This document shows, in pieces, positions 1 to 9,892 of a DNA stretch of 64,000 nt. Below the pieces are notes generated by a model that saw only the letters and a list, made by a program, of their open reading frames with translations, did not search any database and had not been told where the DNA came from. The stretch is from CAVQGZ01 sp963714455. GTDB taxonomy: Bacteria; Actinomycetota; Actinomycetes; Jiangellales; Jiangellaceae. The DNA lies in contig CAVQON010000020.1 of assembly GCA_963714455.1 (NCBI GenBank), forward strand, positions 62,001-126,000, written 5' to 3'. Within the stretch, counting starts at the first letter, position 1. Each line of letters starts with the position of its first letter. Both the position numbers and the translations under genes were made by a program.

Positions 1-1
1 G

Positions 2-598
2 CTCGGCGTGCTTCCGGAAGACTTTCGCATGTGGGTCTGCCTGCACGAGGAGACCCACCGGGTGCAGTTCAGCGCCGTGCCCTGGATGCGCGAGCACGTC
101 CGCGGCGAGATCGACCTCGTCATCGGGGCCACCCCCCTCGACCTCGGCGAGCTGCTGGGCCGCATCATCGGTGCCGCCCGCACCATCGGCGACGTCGCAC
201 GTCCCGGCTCCGACGGCCCGTCCTTGCTCGACATCGTGCAGTCGGAGGAGCAGCGCGAGGTGGTCAACCGGCTGTCGGCGGTGATGTCGCTGCTGGAGGG
301 GCATGCCGACGTGGTGATGGACGACGTCGGGCCCGACGTGGTGCCCAGCGTCGCGACCATCCGGGCGCGGTTCTCCAAGCGTCGCGACTCCGCCATCGGG
401 CTGAGCCGCATCCTGCGGCGGCTGCTGGGGCTGGAGGCGAAGATGCGCCAGTACCGCGACGGGGCCGCGTTCGTCCGTGGCGTGCAGGACAAAGTGGGCA
501 TCGAGGGCTTCAACGCCGTGTGGACGAGCGCCGACCTGCTGCCCTCGCCGGACGAGATCCAGAAGCCGGACGCCTGGGTCACCCGCGTGCACGGCTGA
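2..598 (+). CDS. Zincin-like zinc-dependent metalloprotease family protein, C-terminal part (5' end outside window)
   Basis: The reading frame is open to the left edge, so the N-terminus is missing and about 198 residues remain. A zinc-binding HEETH motif lies at about residues 15-19 of the fragment. A downstream EGHADVV segment near residue 100 could supply the third metal ligand. This pattern is typical of the actinobacterial family once annotated as coenzyme F420 biosynthesis-associated and later as zincin-like; its substrate is unknown. It ends 8 bases before tilS, and in many actinobacteria this gene precedes tilS-hpt-ftsH. Family assignment is fairly sure; function is not. Confidence 0.8.
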   Translation, partial: LGVLPEDFRMWVCLHEETHRVQFSAVPWMREHVRGEIDLVIGATPLDLGELLGRIIGAARTIGDVARPGSDGPSLLDIVQSEEQREVVNRLSAVMSLLEGHADVVMDDVGPDVVPSVATIRARFSKRRDSAIGLSRILRRLLGLEAKMRQYRDGAAFVRGVQDKVGIEGFNAVWTSADLLPSPDEIQKPDAWVTRVHG

Positions 599-605
599 GC
601 GGTCC

Positions 606-1628
606 GTGGGCCCTGCGCTCGAGGTCGCCGACTGCCGCACCGCGGTGCGCCGCGCGCTGCGTGATCTCGTGGGGCACCCGCGCCCCCGCGTGCTGGTAGC
701 GGTGTCGGGCGGCCCCGACTCGCTGGCCCTGCTCGGCGCCACCTGCTTCGCGGCGCCTCGCATGGGGGTCGCCGTGGGTGCCGTCACGGTCGACCACGGC
801 CTGCAACCAGGCTCGACGCAGCGCGCCCGGGCGGTGGCCGCGGCGGCCACGCGCCTCGGCGCCGAGCCGGTGAGCATCGCGCACGTGACGGTGGACGGTG
901 GCGGCGGACCGGAGGGGGCCGCCCGCCGCGCCCGGTACGACGCGCTCGCCCGCGCCGCCCGGGCAGTGCGCGCACAGGCCGTGCTGCTCGCGCACACCCG
1001 CGACGACCAGGCCGAGACAGTGCTGCTCGGCCTCGCGCGCGGCTCGGGCAGCCGCTCCCTGGCCGGCATGGCGTCGGTGGCCGGCATCTACCGGCGGCCC
1101 TTCCTCGCCCTGGGGCGCGCGACGGTGGCCGCGGCTGCCGACGCGATGGCTGCTGCGGGTGGGATGGCGCCGTGGGACGACCCGCACAACCTCGACCGGG
1201 CCTTCGCCCGCGTGCGGGTGCGCCACGACGTGCTGCCGCTGCTCGAGGCCGACCTCGGTCCCGGCATCGGTGCGGCTCTGGCCCGCAGCGCCGACTTGCT
1301 CCGCGACGACGCCGACGCCCTGGACGAGTGGGCGCGGACGCAGGTGCCGGCACTGGTCACCGCTCCCGCGACCGTCGCCGCCGACCGCGAGAGGACGACC
1401 GGCGTCGATGCCGTCGGGCTCTCGGCGCTACCGAGGGCGATCCGCACCCGGGTGCTGCGCTGGGCTGCGCTGAGCGCAGGTGCCCCTGCATCCGACCTCA
1501 CGGCCGGTCACGTGAGCGCCCTCGACACGCTCGTCATGGACGACTCGGCCGGCATGAGCATCGACCTGCCCGGACGCGTGCGGGCGCAGCGCGCCGGCGG
1601 TCGGCTCTACCTGACCCGGAGCACATGA
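606..1628 (+). CDS. tilS: tRNA(Ile)-lysidine synthetase
   Basis: TilS ligates lysine to C34 of the AUA-reading tRNA(Ile) using ATP, switching its decoding from AUG to AUA. The PP-loop ATP-binding motif SGGPDS lies at residues 34-39, followed by the family motifs VDHGLQ and AHTRDDQAET. The 340-residue length fits the short actinobacterial form. GTG at 606 is the first good start after the preceding gene; a GTG at 645 would cut into the N-terminus. The stop overlaps an ATG (ATGA) that could begin hpt, so the two are probably translationally coupled. Confidence 0.93.
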   Translation: MGPALEVADCRTAVRRALRDLVGHPRPRVLVAVSGGPDSLALLGATCFAAPRMGVAVGAVTVDHGLQPGSTQRARAVAAAATRLGAEPVSIAHVTVDGGGGPEGAARRARYDALARAARAVRAQAVLLAHTRDDQAETVLLGLARGSGSRSLAGMASVAGIYRRPFLALGRATVAAAADAMAAAGGMAPWDDPHNLDRAFARVRVRHDVLPLLEADLGPGIGAALARSADLLRDDADALDEWARTQVPALVTAPATVAADRERTTGVDAVGLSALPRAIRTRVLRWAALSAGAPASDLTAGHVSALDTLVMDDSAGMSIDLPGRVRAQRAGGRLYLTRST

Positions 1629-1687
1629 GTCGGCAGCACTTGACCCGCAGCCCGCCGGTGCCAGCGATCCGTGGCAGGCTCTCGCCC

Positions 1688-2239
1688 GTGGACGCACCCG
1701 ACGTCGAGGCCGACCTGTCCAAGGTTCTGCTCACCGAGGAGCAGATACAGACCCGGGCCGCCGAGCTCGCGGCCCAGATCGAACGCGACTACGCCGGGCG
1801 CGAGGTGCTGCTCGTCGGGGTGCTCAAGGGTGCGGTCATGGTGATGGCCGACCTCGCGCGTTGCTTCACCGGCCACGTCGGCATGGACTGGATGGCCGTG
1901 TCGTCCTACGGCTCGGGCACGAGGTCGAGCGGCGTCGTGCGCATCCTGAAGGATCTCGACACCGACATCACCGGCCGGGACGTGCTGGTGGTCGAAGACA
2001 TCATCGACACCGGGCTGACGCTGTCGTGGCTGATGAGCAACCTGCGCTCGCGCAACCCGGCGTCGCTGGAGATCGTCGCCATGCTGCGCAAGCCGGAGGC
2101 CGCCCGCATGCCGCTGGACGTGCGCTACGTCGGCTTCGACATCCCCAACGACTTCGTCGTCGGCTACGGGCTCGACTTCGACGAGAGGTACCGCAACCTG
2201 CGCTGCGTCGCCACGCTTCGGCCCGAGGTGTACTCCTGA
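1688..2239 (+). CDS. hpt: Hypoxanthine phosphoribosyltransferase
   Basis: This purine-salvage enzyme makes IMP or GMP from hypoxanthine or guanine and PRPP in the cytoplasm. The PRPP-binding loop VVEDIIDTGLTL is intact, and SSYGSGT plus the C-terminal DFVVGYGLDFDERYR block are typical of bacterial HPRTs. Two starts are possible. GTG 1688 gives 183 residues, the usual length, and follows a CAGGCT -10-like hexamer by 7 bases. ATG 1625 overlaps the tilS stop (ATGA) and gives 204 residues. I prefer 1688 on length, but the coupled start may also be used. Confidence 0.92.
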   Translation: MDAPDVEADLSKVLLTEEQIQTRAAELAAQIERDYAGREVLLVGVLKGAVMVMADLARCFTGHVGMDWMAVSSYGSGTRSSGVVRILKDLDTDITGRDVLVVEDIIDTGLTLSWLMSNLRSRNPASLEIVAMLRKPEAARMPLDVRYVGFDIPNDFVVGYGLDFDERYRNLRCVATLRPEVYS

Positions 2240-2331
2240 CGACACCGCGAGGGTCGTGAGGGCGGAACACCAGCGGTGCGCCGATCGTTGTCTTCGTGGC
2301 AGATCGACAGCGCGGCAGCCTGCGGGCCTGC

Positions 2332-2341
2332 GGTGTACCGT
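2332..2341 (+). promoter_or_regulatory. Candidate -10 region for ftsH
   Basis: The hpt-ftsH gap (2240-2400) holds a TACCGT hexamer near 2335-2340 matching the TANNNT -10 pattern common in this window. It would give a leader of roughly 50 bases before ftsH. No good -35 hexamer or hairpin terminator was seen in the gap. Confidence 0.35.
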
Positions 2342-2400
2342 CGAACCCCCGCACGCACTGAAAGGACCGTCGAGCCCGGCTGGCAGCCGGTCTTGTGCTC

Positions 2401-4415
<2,015 letters not shown>

Positions 4416-4419
<4 letters not shown>

Positions 4420-4988
4420 GTCAGCCCTTCGACCTCGACCGGGCCGAAGCCGCCGTCCGTGAGCTGTTGCTGGCCATCGGCGAGGACCCCGAGCGCGACG
4501 GCTTGCGCGACACACCGGGGCGGGTGGCCCGCGCCTACGAAGAGGTGTTCGCCGGCCTGCGCCAGCAGCCGCAGGATGTTCTCACCACCACGTTCGAGCT
4601 GGGCCACGACGAGATGGTTCTGGTGAAGAACATCGAGACGTACTCGATGTGCGAGCACCACCTGGTGCCGTTCCACGGTGAGGCGCACGTCGGCTACATC
4701 CCCTCGGACGACGGACGCATCGCCGGCATCTCCAAGCTGGCCCGCCTCGTCGAGGTGTTCGCCCGGCGTCCGCAGGTGCAGGAACGCTTGACGTGCCAGA
4801 TCGCCGACTCGATGGTCGACATCCTGCGACCCCGCGGCGTCATCGTCGTGCTCGACTGCGAGCACCTGTGCATGTCGATGCGCGGCGTGCGCAAGCCGGG
4901 TGCACGCACCGTCACGAGCGCGGTCCGGGGCCAGCTGCTCGACCCGAGCTCTCGCGCCGAGGCGATGTCGCTGATCCTCGGCTCGTGA
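4416..4988 (+). CDS. folE: GTP cyclohydrolase I
   Basis: FolE converts GTP to 7,8-dihydroneopterin triphosphate, the first step of folate synthesis. The zinc-binding site is visible as MCEHH near residues 78-82 with a second cysteine at about 152 in DCEHLCMSMRG. Length is 190 residues. GTG 4416 overlaps the ftsH stop by 4 bases and the 3' end overlaps folP by 4 bases. It is therefore the first gene of a folE-folP-folB-folK block following ftsH, the arrangement found in mycobacteria and many other actinobacteria. Confidence 0.96.
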
Positions 4989-5818
4989 CGAGGCAGTCCC
5001 TGCCCCGGCCCGGCCGGTGCGTCGTCATGGGCGTGGTGAACGTGACCCCGGACTCGTTCAGCGACGGCGGCCAGTTCGCCGACGCCGCCCGCGCCGTCGC
5101 GCACGGCGCGCACCTCGTGACCGCCGGCGCCGACCTCGTCGACGTGGGCGGGGAGTCGACGCGTCCCGGGGCCGCCCGCCCCGACGCGGCGGAGGAGCGG
5201 CGGCGCGTGCTGCCGGTGGTGCAGGGTCTGGCGCGAACGGGGGTCACGGTCAGCATCGACACGATGCGCGCCGATGTGGCCGCCGCCGCCCTCGACGCCG
5301 GTGCAGCCCTGGTCAACGACGTCTCCGGCGGGTTGGCCGACCCCACCATGCTCGCCACGGTGGCCGAGCGGGGGGTGCCGGTCGTGCTCATGCACTGGCG
5401 CGGTCCGTCGGTCGACATGCAGACCCGCACCGACTACGCAGACGTGGTCATGGCGGTGCGGGACCACCTGGCTGCCCGGGCCGACGCCGCGCTCGCGGCC
5501 GGCGTCGACGAGAGCAACCTCGTGCTCGACCCCGGGCTCGGCTTCGCCAAGCTCCCCGAGCACAACTGGGCCCTGCTGAACCGCCTCGATGTGCTGGTCG
5601 ACCTGGGGCTCCCGGTGCTCGTGGCGGCGTCGCGCAAGTCGTTCCTCGGTGACCTGCTGCGCGACGGTGACGACCCGCGGCCCGTCGAGCAGCGCGAGGA
5701 CGCCACCACAGCGGTGACGGCACTGGCCGCGGCGGCCGGCGCGTGGGGCGTGCGGGTGCACGAGGTGCGCCCCGCCCATGACGCCGTCCGGGTCGCGGCC
5801 CGATGGGTGCGCGGATGA
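4985..5818 (+). CDS. folP: Dihydropteroate synthase
   Basis: FolP condenses 6-hydroxymethyl-dihydropterin pyrophosphate with p-aminobenzoate; it is the sulfonamide target. Signature segments are present: MGVVNVTPDSFSDGG near the N-terminus, VGGESTRPGA, ALVNDVSGG, LDPGLGFAK and the RKSFLG loop. Length is 277 residues. GTG 4985 overlaps the folE stop. An ATG at 5815 overlapping the folP stop is in frame with folB, so translation may continue by coupling. Confidence 0.96.
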   Translation: MTRQSLPRPGRCVVMGVVNVTPDSFSDGGQFADAARAVAHGAHLVTAGADLVDVGGESTRPGAARPDAAEERRRVLPVVQGLARTGVTVSIDTMRADVAAAALDAGAALVNDVSGGLADPTMLATVAERGVPVVLMHWRGPSVDMQTRTDYADVVMAVRDHLAARADAALAAGVDESNLVLDPGLGFAKLPEHNWALLNRLDVLVDLGLPVLVAASRKSFLGDLLRDGDDPRPVEQREDATTAVTALAAAAGAWGVRVHEVRPAHDAVRVAARWVRG

Positions 5819-5849
5819 GCGCCAGGCCCGCGGGGTCGGCAGCGGGGAC

Positions 5850-5855
5850 TACCCT
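5850..5855 (+). promoter_or_regulatory. -10 element of a leaderless promoter for folB
   Basis: TACCCT lies 7 bases before GTG 5863. With a usual start 6-8 bases after the -10 box, the transcript would begin at the start codon. No clear -35 was seen. Confidence 0.5.
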
Positions 5856-5862
5856 CGCTGCC

Positions 5863-6246
5863 GTGAGCGAGGTGTCCGCGGTTGCTGCCGACCGGGTTCT
5901 GCTGCGCGGGCTGCGCGGCTACGGCCGCCATGGCGTGATGGAGTCCGAGCGTCGGATGGGGCAGACGTTCCTGGTCGACGTCACCATGGAGCTCGACACC
6001 CGACCCGCCGCGCTCTCGGACAAGGTGAACGACACCGTCGACTACGGTGACGTCGCACAGTCCGTCCTGCAGATCGTGGAAGGGGAGCCGGTCGCTCTGC
6101 TCGAGCGGCTCGCCCAGCTCATCTGCGACGCTGTTCTCGTCCACGAGAGGGTCACCGCCGTTGAGGTGACCGTGCACAAACCCTCGGCGCCGGTCCCGGC
6201 GCCGTTCGACGACATAGCCGTGACCATCCGGAGGGCCCGCGCGTGA
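5863..6246 (+). CDS. folB: Dihydroneopterin aldolase
   Basis: FolB cleaves 7,8-dihydroneopterin to 6-hydroxymethyl-dihydropterin and glycolaldehyde. The start of the fold is recognisable in the segment around residues 9-24 (DRVLLRGLRGYGRHGV), and YGDVAQSVLQIVEGEPVALLE follows the family pattern. GTG 5863 gives 127 residues, the usual length, and sits just behind a -10 box. ATG 5815, overlapping the folP stop, is in frame and would add 16 residues. The 3' end overlaps folK by 4 bases. Confidence 0.93.
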   Translation: MSEVSAVAADRVLLRGLRGYGRHGVMESERRMGQTFLVDVTMELDTRPAALSDKVNDTVDYGDVAQSVLQIVEGEPVALLERLAQLICDAVLVHERVTAVEVTVHKPSAPVPAPFDDIAVTIRRARA

Positions 6247-6809
6247 CCTCGGTTCCCAACCCATTCGTGATCGATGCCGACACCCTGACCGGCGAGCTGC
6301 GTCCCATCCGGCGCGTGGCGCTCGGGCTCGGCAGCAACCTCGGCGACCGGCTGGAGTACCTGCAGGCCGCGGTCGACACGTTGACCGAGACGCCCGACAT
6401 CGTGCCGGTCGCCGTCTCGCAGGTGTACGAGACCGACGCCGTCGGCGGCCCGGACGGGCAGCCGGCCTTCCTCAACGCGGTGCTGACGCTCGACACCATG
6501 CTGGCAGCGCGCACCCTGGTCGAGCGGGCTCTCGCCGTCGAGGACGCGTACGGCCGCGACCGCAAGGAGCGATGGGGCCCGCGCACGCTGGACGTGGACG
6601 TGCTGGCTGTCGGGTCGGAGCGGGTGAACGAGCCCGACCTGGTCGTCCCGCACCCCTTGATCGCCGAACGCGGATTCGTGCTGCACCCGTGGGCCGAGAT
6701 CGACCCCGACTTCGACATCCCCGGGCTCGGTCAGGTGGGCCAGCTCGCGAAAGCAGTGGGCAAGGACGGCGTGCGCAAGACCGAGCACTACCTGCTGCTC
6801 CCCGGCTGA
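6243..6809 (+). CDS. folK: 2-amino-4-hydroxy-6-hydroxymethyldihydropteridine diphosphokinase
   Basis: FolK transfers pyrophosphate from ATP to 6-hydroxymethyl-dihydropterin, giving the FolP substrate. The LGSNLGDR motif is near residue 30, FLNAVLTLDT is mid-protein, and the magnesium-binding signature RWGPRTLDVDVL is present, followed by VPHPLIAERGFVL. Length is 188 residues. About 25 residues precede the core domain, as in several actinobacterial homologues. GTG 6243 overlaps folB. Confidence 0.95.
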   Translation: MTSVPNPFVIDADTLTGELRPIRRVALGLGSNLGDRLEYLQAAVDTLTETPDIVPVAVSQVYETDAVGGPDGQPAFLNAVLTLDTMLAARTLVERALAVEDAYGRDRKERWGPRTLDVDVLAVGSERVNEPDLVVPHPLIAERGFVLHPWAEIDPDFDIPGLGQVGQLAKAVGKDGVRKTEHYLLLPG

Positions 6810-6828
6810 GCCGGGGCTGCCCGACCCG

Positions 6829-7302
6829 ATGACCCCCACGAGACCCCCGACCCTGCTGGTCGCGGGGATCACTGGGCTCGTGGTCGGCTTCAGCCTCGCG
6901 GGCTTGAGCGACCGGCTCGGCTCGGGGCTCCCACGCGTGTCGTGGGTGAGCATCGGTCTGCTGCTCTTCCTTGCTGCGCTCATCGTCGTCGCCACCCGGC
7001 GGGTTCGGGCATGGGTGAGCGGAGACCGTCCCGAGCAGCCCGGTGACGCCCTGATGATGGGCCGGTTCGTCGCGCTGGCCAAGGCCGGGTCGATGTTCGG
7101 TGCGCTGATGGTCGGCGGTTACCTCGGTCTCGCCGCCGTCGGCCTCGACCGGGTAGGTACCGACTACGGACGCGACCACGTGCTGTGGGCCCTCGGTGGC
7201 GCGCTGGGCGCCACGTGCGTGCTGGTCGCGGCCCTGCTGCTGGAGCGGGCACTGCAGCTTCCGAGCGACACAGACAGCGGCGCGACAGGAGCCACCCGAT
7301 GA
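6829..7302 (+). CDS. DUF3180 family membrane protein
   Basis: This is a 157-residue protein with four hydrophobic segments (about residues 8-25, 43-61, 82-106 and 118-136). A DUF3180 protein normally follows folK in actinobacteria; its function is unknown. The first transmembrane pair is short and the loop between helices 2 and 3 contains the GDALMMGRFVALAKAG stretch typical of the family. The stop overlaps the next ATG (ATGA), so it is coupled to the ABC ATPase gene. In many relatives the PH-domain genes come next instead. Confidence 0.8.
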   Translation: MTPTRPPTLLVAGITGLVVGFSLAGLSDRLGSGLPRVSWVSIGLLLFLAALIVVATRRVRAWVSGDRPEQPGDALMMGRFVALAKAGSMFGALMVGGYLGLAAVGLDRVGTDYGRDHVLWALGGALGATCVLVAALLLERALQLPSDTDSGATGATR

Positions 7303-8429
7303 GCGCTCTCGGCATCACCCTGGACAAGCTCACCAAGCAGTTCGGCCCGAGCGCCCCGCCGGCAGTCGACTCGCTGAGCGTCTCGATACCGGGCGGGTCC
7401 ATCGTCGCGCTGATCGGCCCCTCGGGATGCGGCAAGACCACCACCCTGCGCATGATCAACCGGCTGATCGAACCGACGTCGGGCACCATCACCATCGGCG
7501 GCACCGACGTCACGCACCAACCGGTCACCGAGCTGCGACGCGAGATCGGGTACGTCATCCAGCAGGTGGGTCTGTTCCCGCACCGCACGATCGGGGCGAA
7601 CATCGCCACCGTGCCCAAGACGCTCGGCTGGGGCAAGGAACGCATCGACGAGCGCATCGCCGAGCTCACCGCCCTCGTCGGGCTCGACGACGACATGCTG
7701 GACCGCTATCCCGACGAGCTCTCCGGCGGTCAGCAGCAGCGGGTGGGTGTGGCCCGCGCGCTGGCCGCCGATCCGCCCGTCCTGCTCATGGACGAGCCGT
7801 TCGGCGCGGTCGACCCGATCGTGCGCAGCCGGCTCCAGGACGAGCTGCTCAGCCTTCAAGAGCGCGTGCACAAGACGATCGTGCTGGTCACCCACGACAT
7901 CGACGAGGCGCTGAAGCTGGGCGACCGCATCGCGCTGCTCAACGTCGGTGGCATCTTGGAGCAGTACGCCACCCCCGACGAGCTGCTGCGTGCACCGGCC
8001 AACGCGTTCGTCGAGGAGTTCGTCGGTGACGACCGCGGCGTGAAGCGGCTTCAGCTGTCGACCGTGAGCCAGCTGCCGTTCGAGCAGGGCCCGGTGCTCG
8101 ACCTGGCCTCGCCTCTCGACCAGGCGCGCGCGGTGATGCGCGACTACCGAAGCGAGTGGCTGGGCCTCACCGACTCCGGCCGGTTCGTCGGCTGGGTCGA
8201 CGGCTCCGACCTGGCCGAGGGCGCCGACCTCGCGCGTGTGCCGCGGTACCCGGCCGCGGGACGTGTCACGCCGGCCAGCACCCTGCGCAACGCCATGGAG
8301 GTGATCATGAACTCGAACACCTCGGTAGCCGTCATCGACGACGACGGACGCTTCGGGGGCGTGGTCACCCTCGAAGCCATCCGCGCCGAGCTCGGCCTGG
8401 CCGACACCCGGCCCGGCTCCGCGGTGTGA
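7299..8429 (+). CDS. opuCA: Osmoprotectant (glycine betaine/choline) ABC transporter, ATP-binding subunit with CBS domains
   Basis: This subunit energises import of quaternary amine osmolytes. Walker A GPSGCGKTT is near residues 43-51, the signature LSGGQQQR near 144, and Walker B VLLMDEPF near 164. The last 110 or so residues carry a CBS-domain pair (one copy starts around SEWLGLTDSGRFVGW, the second around NTSVAVIDDDGRFGG), which in OpuA/OpuC-type ATPases senses ionic strength. Length is 376 residues. ATG 7299 overlaps the DUF3180 stop. The stop overlaps GTG 8426, the expected start of the first permease. Confidence 0.93.
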   Translation: MSALGITLDKLTKQFGPSAPPAVDSLSVSIPGGSIVALIGPSGCGKTTTLRMINRLIEPTSGTITIGGTDVTHQPVTELRREIGYVIQQVGLFPHRTIGANIATVPKTLGWGKERIDERIAELTALVGLDDDMLDRYPDELSGGQQQRVGVARALAADPPVLLMDEPFGAVDPIVRSRLQDELLSLQERVHKTIVLVTHDIDEALKLGDRIALLNVGGILEQYATPDELLRAPANAFVEEFVGDDRGVKRLQLSTVSQLPFEQGPVLDLASPLDQARAVMRDYRSEWLGLTDSGRFVGWVDGSDLAEGADLARVPRYPAAGRVTPASTLRNAMEVIMNSNTSVAVIDDDGRFGGVVTLEAIRAELGLADTRPGSAV

Positions 8430-9152
8430 CCGTGCCCAGCGTGGTGTCAGCGGCGCAGGCGGTCGAGCGTCGCGGCGCAGGACCGCAACCCGATCATCCG
8501 CTGGGACTATGTCGTCGACCAGGCCGACGACATCGCCGCTGCGCTTCTTCAGCACCTCGAGCTGACGTTGCTGTCGGTGGCTGTGGGACTGGCCATCTCG
8601 GCCCCGCTGGCGGCCTTGGCCCTGCGCAGGTCGTGGGCCACGAACGCGATCACCGGGTTCACCGGCTTTCTCTACACGCTGCCGTCGGTGGCGCTGTTCG
8701 CGCTGCTCGTGCCGGTGTTCGGGTTCAGCCGGCTGAGCACCGTGATCCCGCTGGCCAGCTACACGCTGCTGATCCTGGTCACCAACATCATCGAGGGCTT
8801 CCGCTCGGTGCCCGAGGCGGTCGTCGACTCCGCGAACGCGATGGGTCTCACTCCGGCACGGCGGGTGTGGTCGGTCGAGCTGCCGCTGGCCATGCCGTCG
8901 ATCATCACCGGCATCCGCATCGCCACCGTGTCGACGGTGGGCCTGCTCACCGTCGCCGCCATCATCGGCCAAGGTGGCCTCGGCCGGCTGATCCTGGACG
9001 GGCTGCGCCGAGGGTTCTGGACCCCCATGACGGTCGGCGCCGTGCTCTCGGTACTGCTGGCCCTCGCGCTCGACGTGCTCATCCTGTGGCTCGGCCGGGC
9101 CGTCACCCCGTGGACGCGGGCGAAGCGTGCCGCGCAGGCGGTGGGCCGATGA
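8426..9152 (+). CDS. opuCB: Osmoprotectant ABC transporter permease (OpuCB-like), apparently frameshifted near its N-terminus
   Basis: From 8481 to 9152 one frame encodes a BPD-type permease with about five hydrophobic helices and the EAA-type loop near AVVDSANAMGLTPARRVW. The conserved N-terminal sequence (around LLQHLELTLLSVAVGLAI, from 8535) lies upstream of any ATG or GTG in that frame; the first possible start is TTG 8568, inside helix 1. The expected GTG 8426, overlapping the ATPase stop, is in another frame. A single-base insertion (or two-base deletion) between about 8465 and 8480 would join them. This could be a real mutation or a sequence error. Confidence 0.8.
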
Positions 9153-9874
9153 GTGGCCTGGCGCGCCAAGCTGCCGTCCCTCGCGACATCGGTCTGTGGG
9201 AGTGGCTGTCCGACCCGGCCACGTGGACCGGTCCGGACGGCATCCTCGCGTCCCTGCAGGAGACCGTCGTGCTCTGCGCCGTGGTGGTGGCCGTCGCGAT
9301 CGCCGTTGCCGTGCCGCTGGCCGCCTGGCTGGCCCACCACGGCAAGGGCGAGCTGAGCGTGACCTGGATCGTCACGCTCAGCCGCGCCGTCCCCACGTTC
9401 GCGATCGCCGGCCTGCTGGTGCCGATCTCGCTGGTCAACGGCTGGGGGTTCGAGCCGTGGCCGATCTTCATCGCCTTGCTGCTGCTCGCGTTGCCACCGA
9501 TCTACCTCAACACCTACACCGCGATCCAGGGAGTGCCCAGCGGCACGGTGGACGCTGCCCACGCCATGGGATTCTCCGACCGCCGCGTGCTTCTCACGGT
9601 CGAGGCGCCGCTGGCGGCGACGCTGGTGTTCGCCGGCATCCGGGTGTCGGCGGTGCAGGTGGTGGCCACCGAACCCATCCGGGCCTTTCTCGGCGGTGAC
9701 GGCATGGGCCGCTACGTGCGCGACGGCCTGGGCCAGAACAACGACACGCTTCTTGTCGGCGGAGCGATTCTTGTCGCTACCCTTGCGGCTGCAACCGGGT
9801 TGGCGTTCGGTCTGCTCGAACGGGTCGTCCTGCCGCAGGGCGTCCGCAGGCTGTCGACCATCCGAGCTTCCTAG
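9149..9874 (+). CDS. opuCD: Osmoprotectant ABC transporter permease (OpuCD-like)
   Basis: The second membrane subunit has 241 residues, starting with MSGLARQA. A short N-terminal region (LWEWLSDPATWTGPDGI) precedes five or six hydrophobic helices. The conserved cytoplasmic loop is seen in VDAAHAMGFSDRRVL, where the ATPase docks. ATG 9149 overlaps the first permease's stop by 4 bases. Unlike its partner it is intact. It ends 18 bases before the substrate-binding lipoprotein gene. Confidence 0.92.
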   Translation: MSGLARQAAVPRDIGLWEWLSDPATWTGPDGILASLQETVVLCAVVVAVAIAVAVPLAAWLAHHGKGELSVTWIVTLSRAVPTFAIAGLLVPISLVNGWGFEPWPIFIALLLLALPPIYLNTYTAIQGVPSGTVDAAHAMGFSDRRVLLTVEAPLAATLVFAGIRVSAVQVVATEPIRAFLGGDGMGRYVRDGLGQNNDTLLVGGAILVATLAAATGLAFGLLERVVLPQGVRRLSTIRAS

Positions 9875-9892
9875 GACGAAGGAATCCCCATC

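Noticed and set aside
8156..9874. Plus-strand open frame running from the ATPase through both permeases into one reading frame
   Set aside because: Only the part from 9149 encodes the second permease; the upstream part is an off-frame read of other genes, not a fusion protein.
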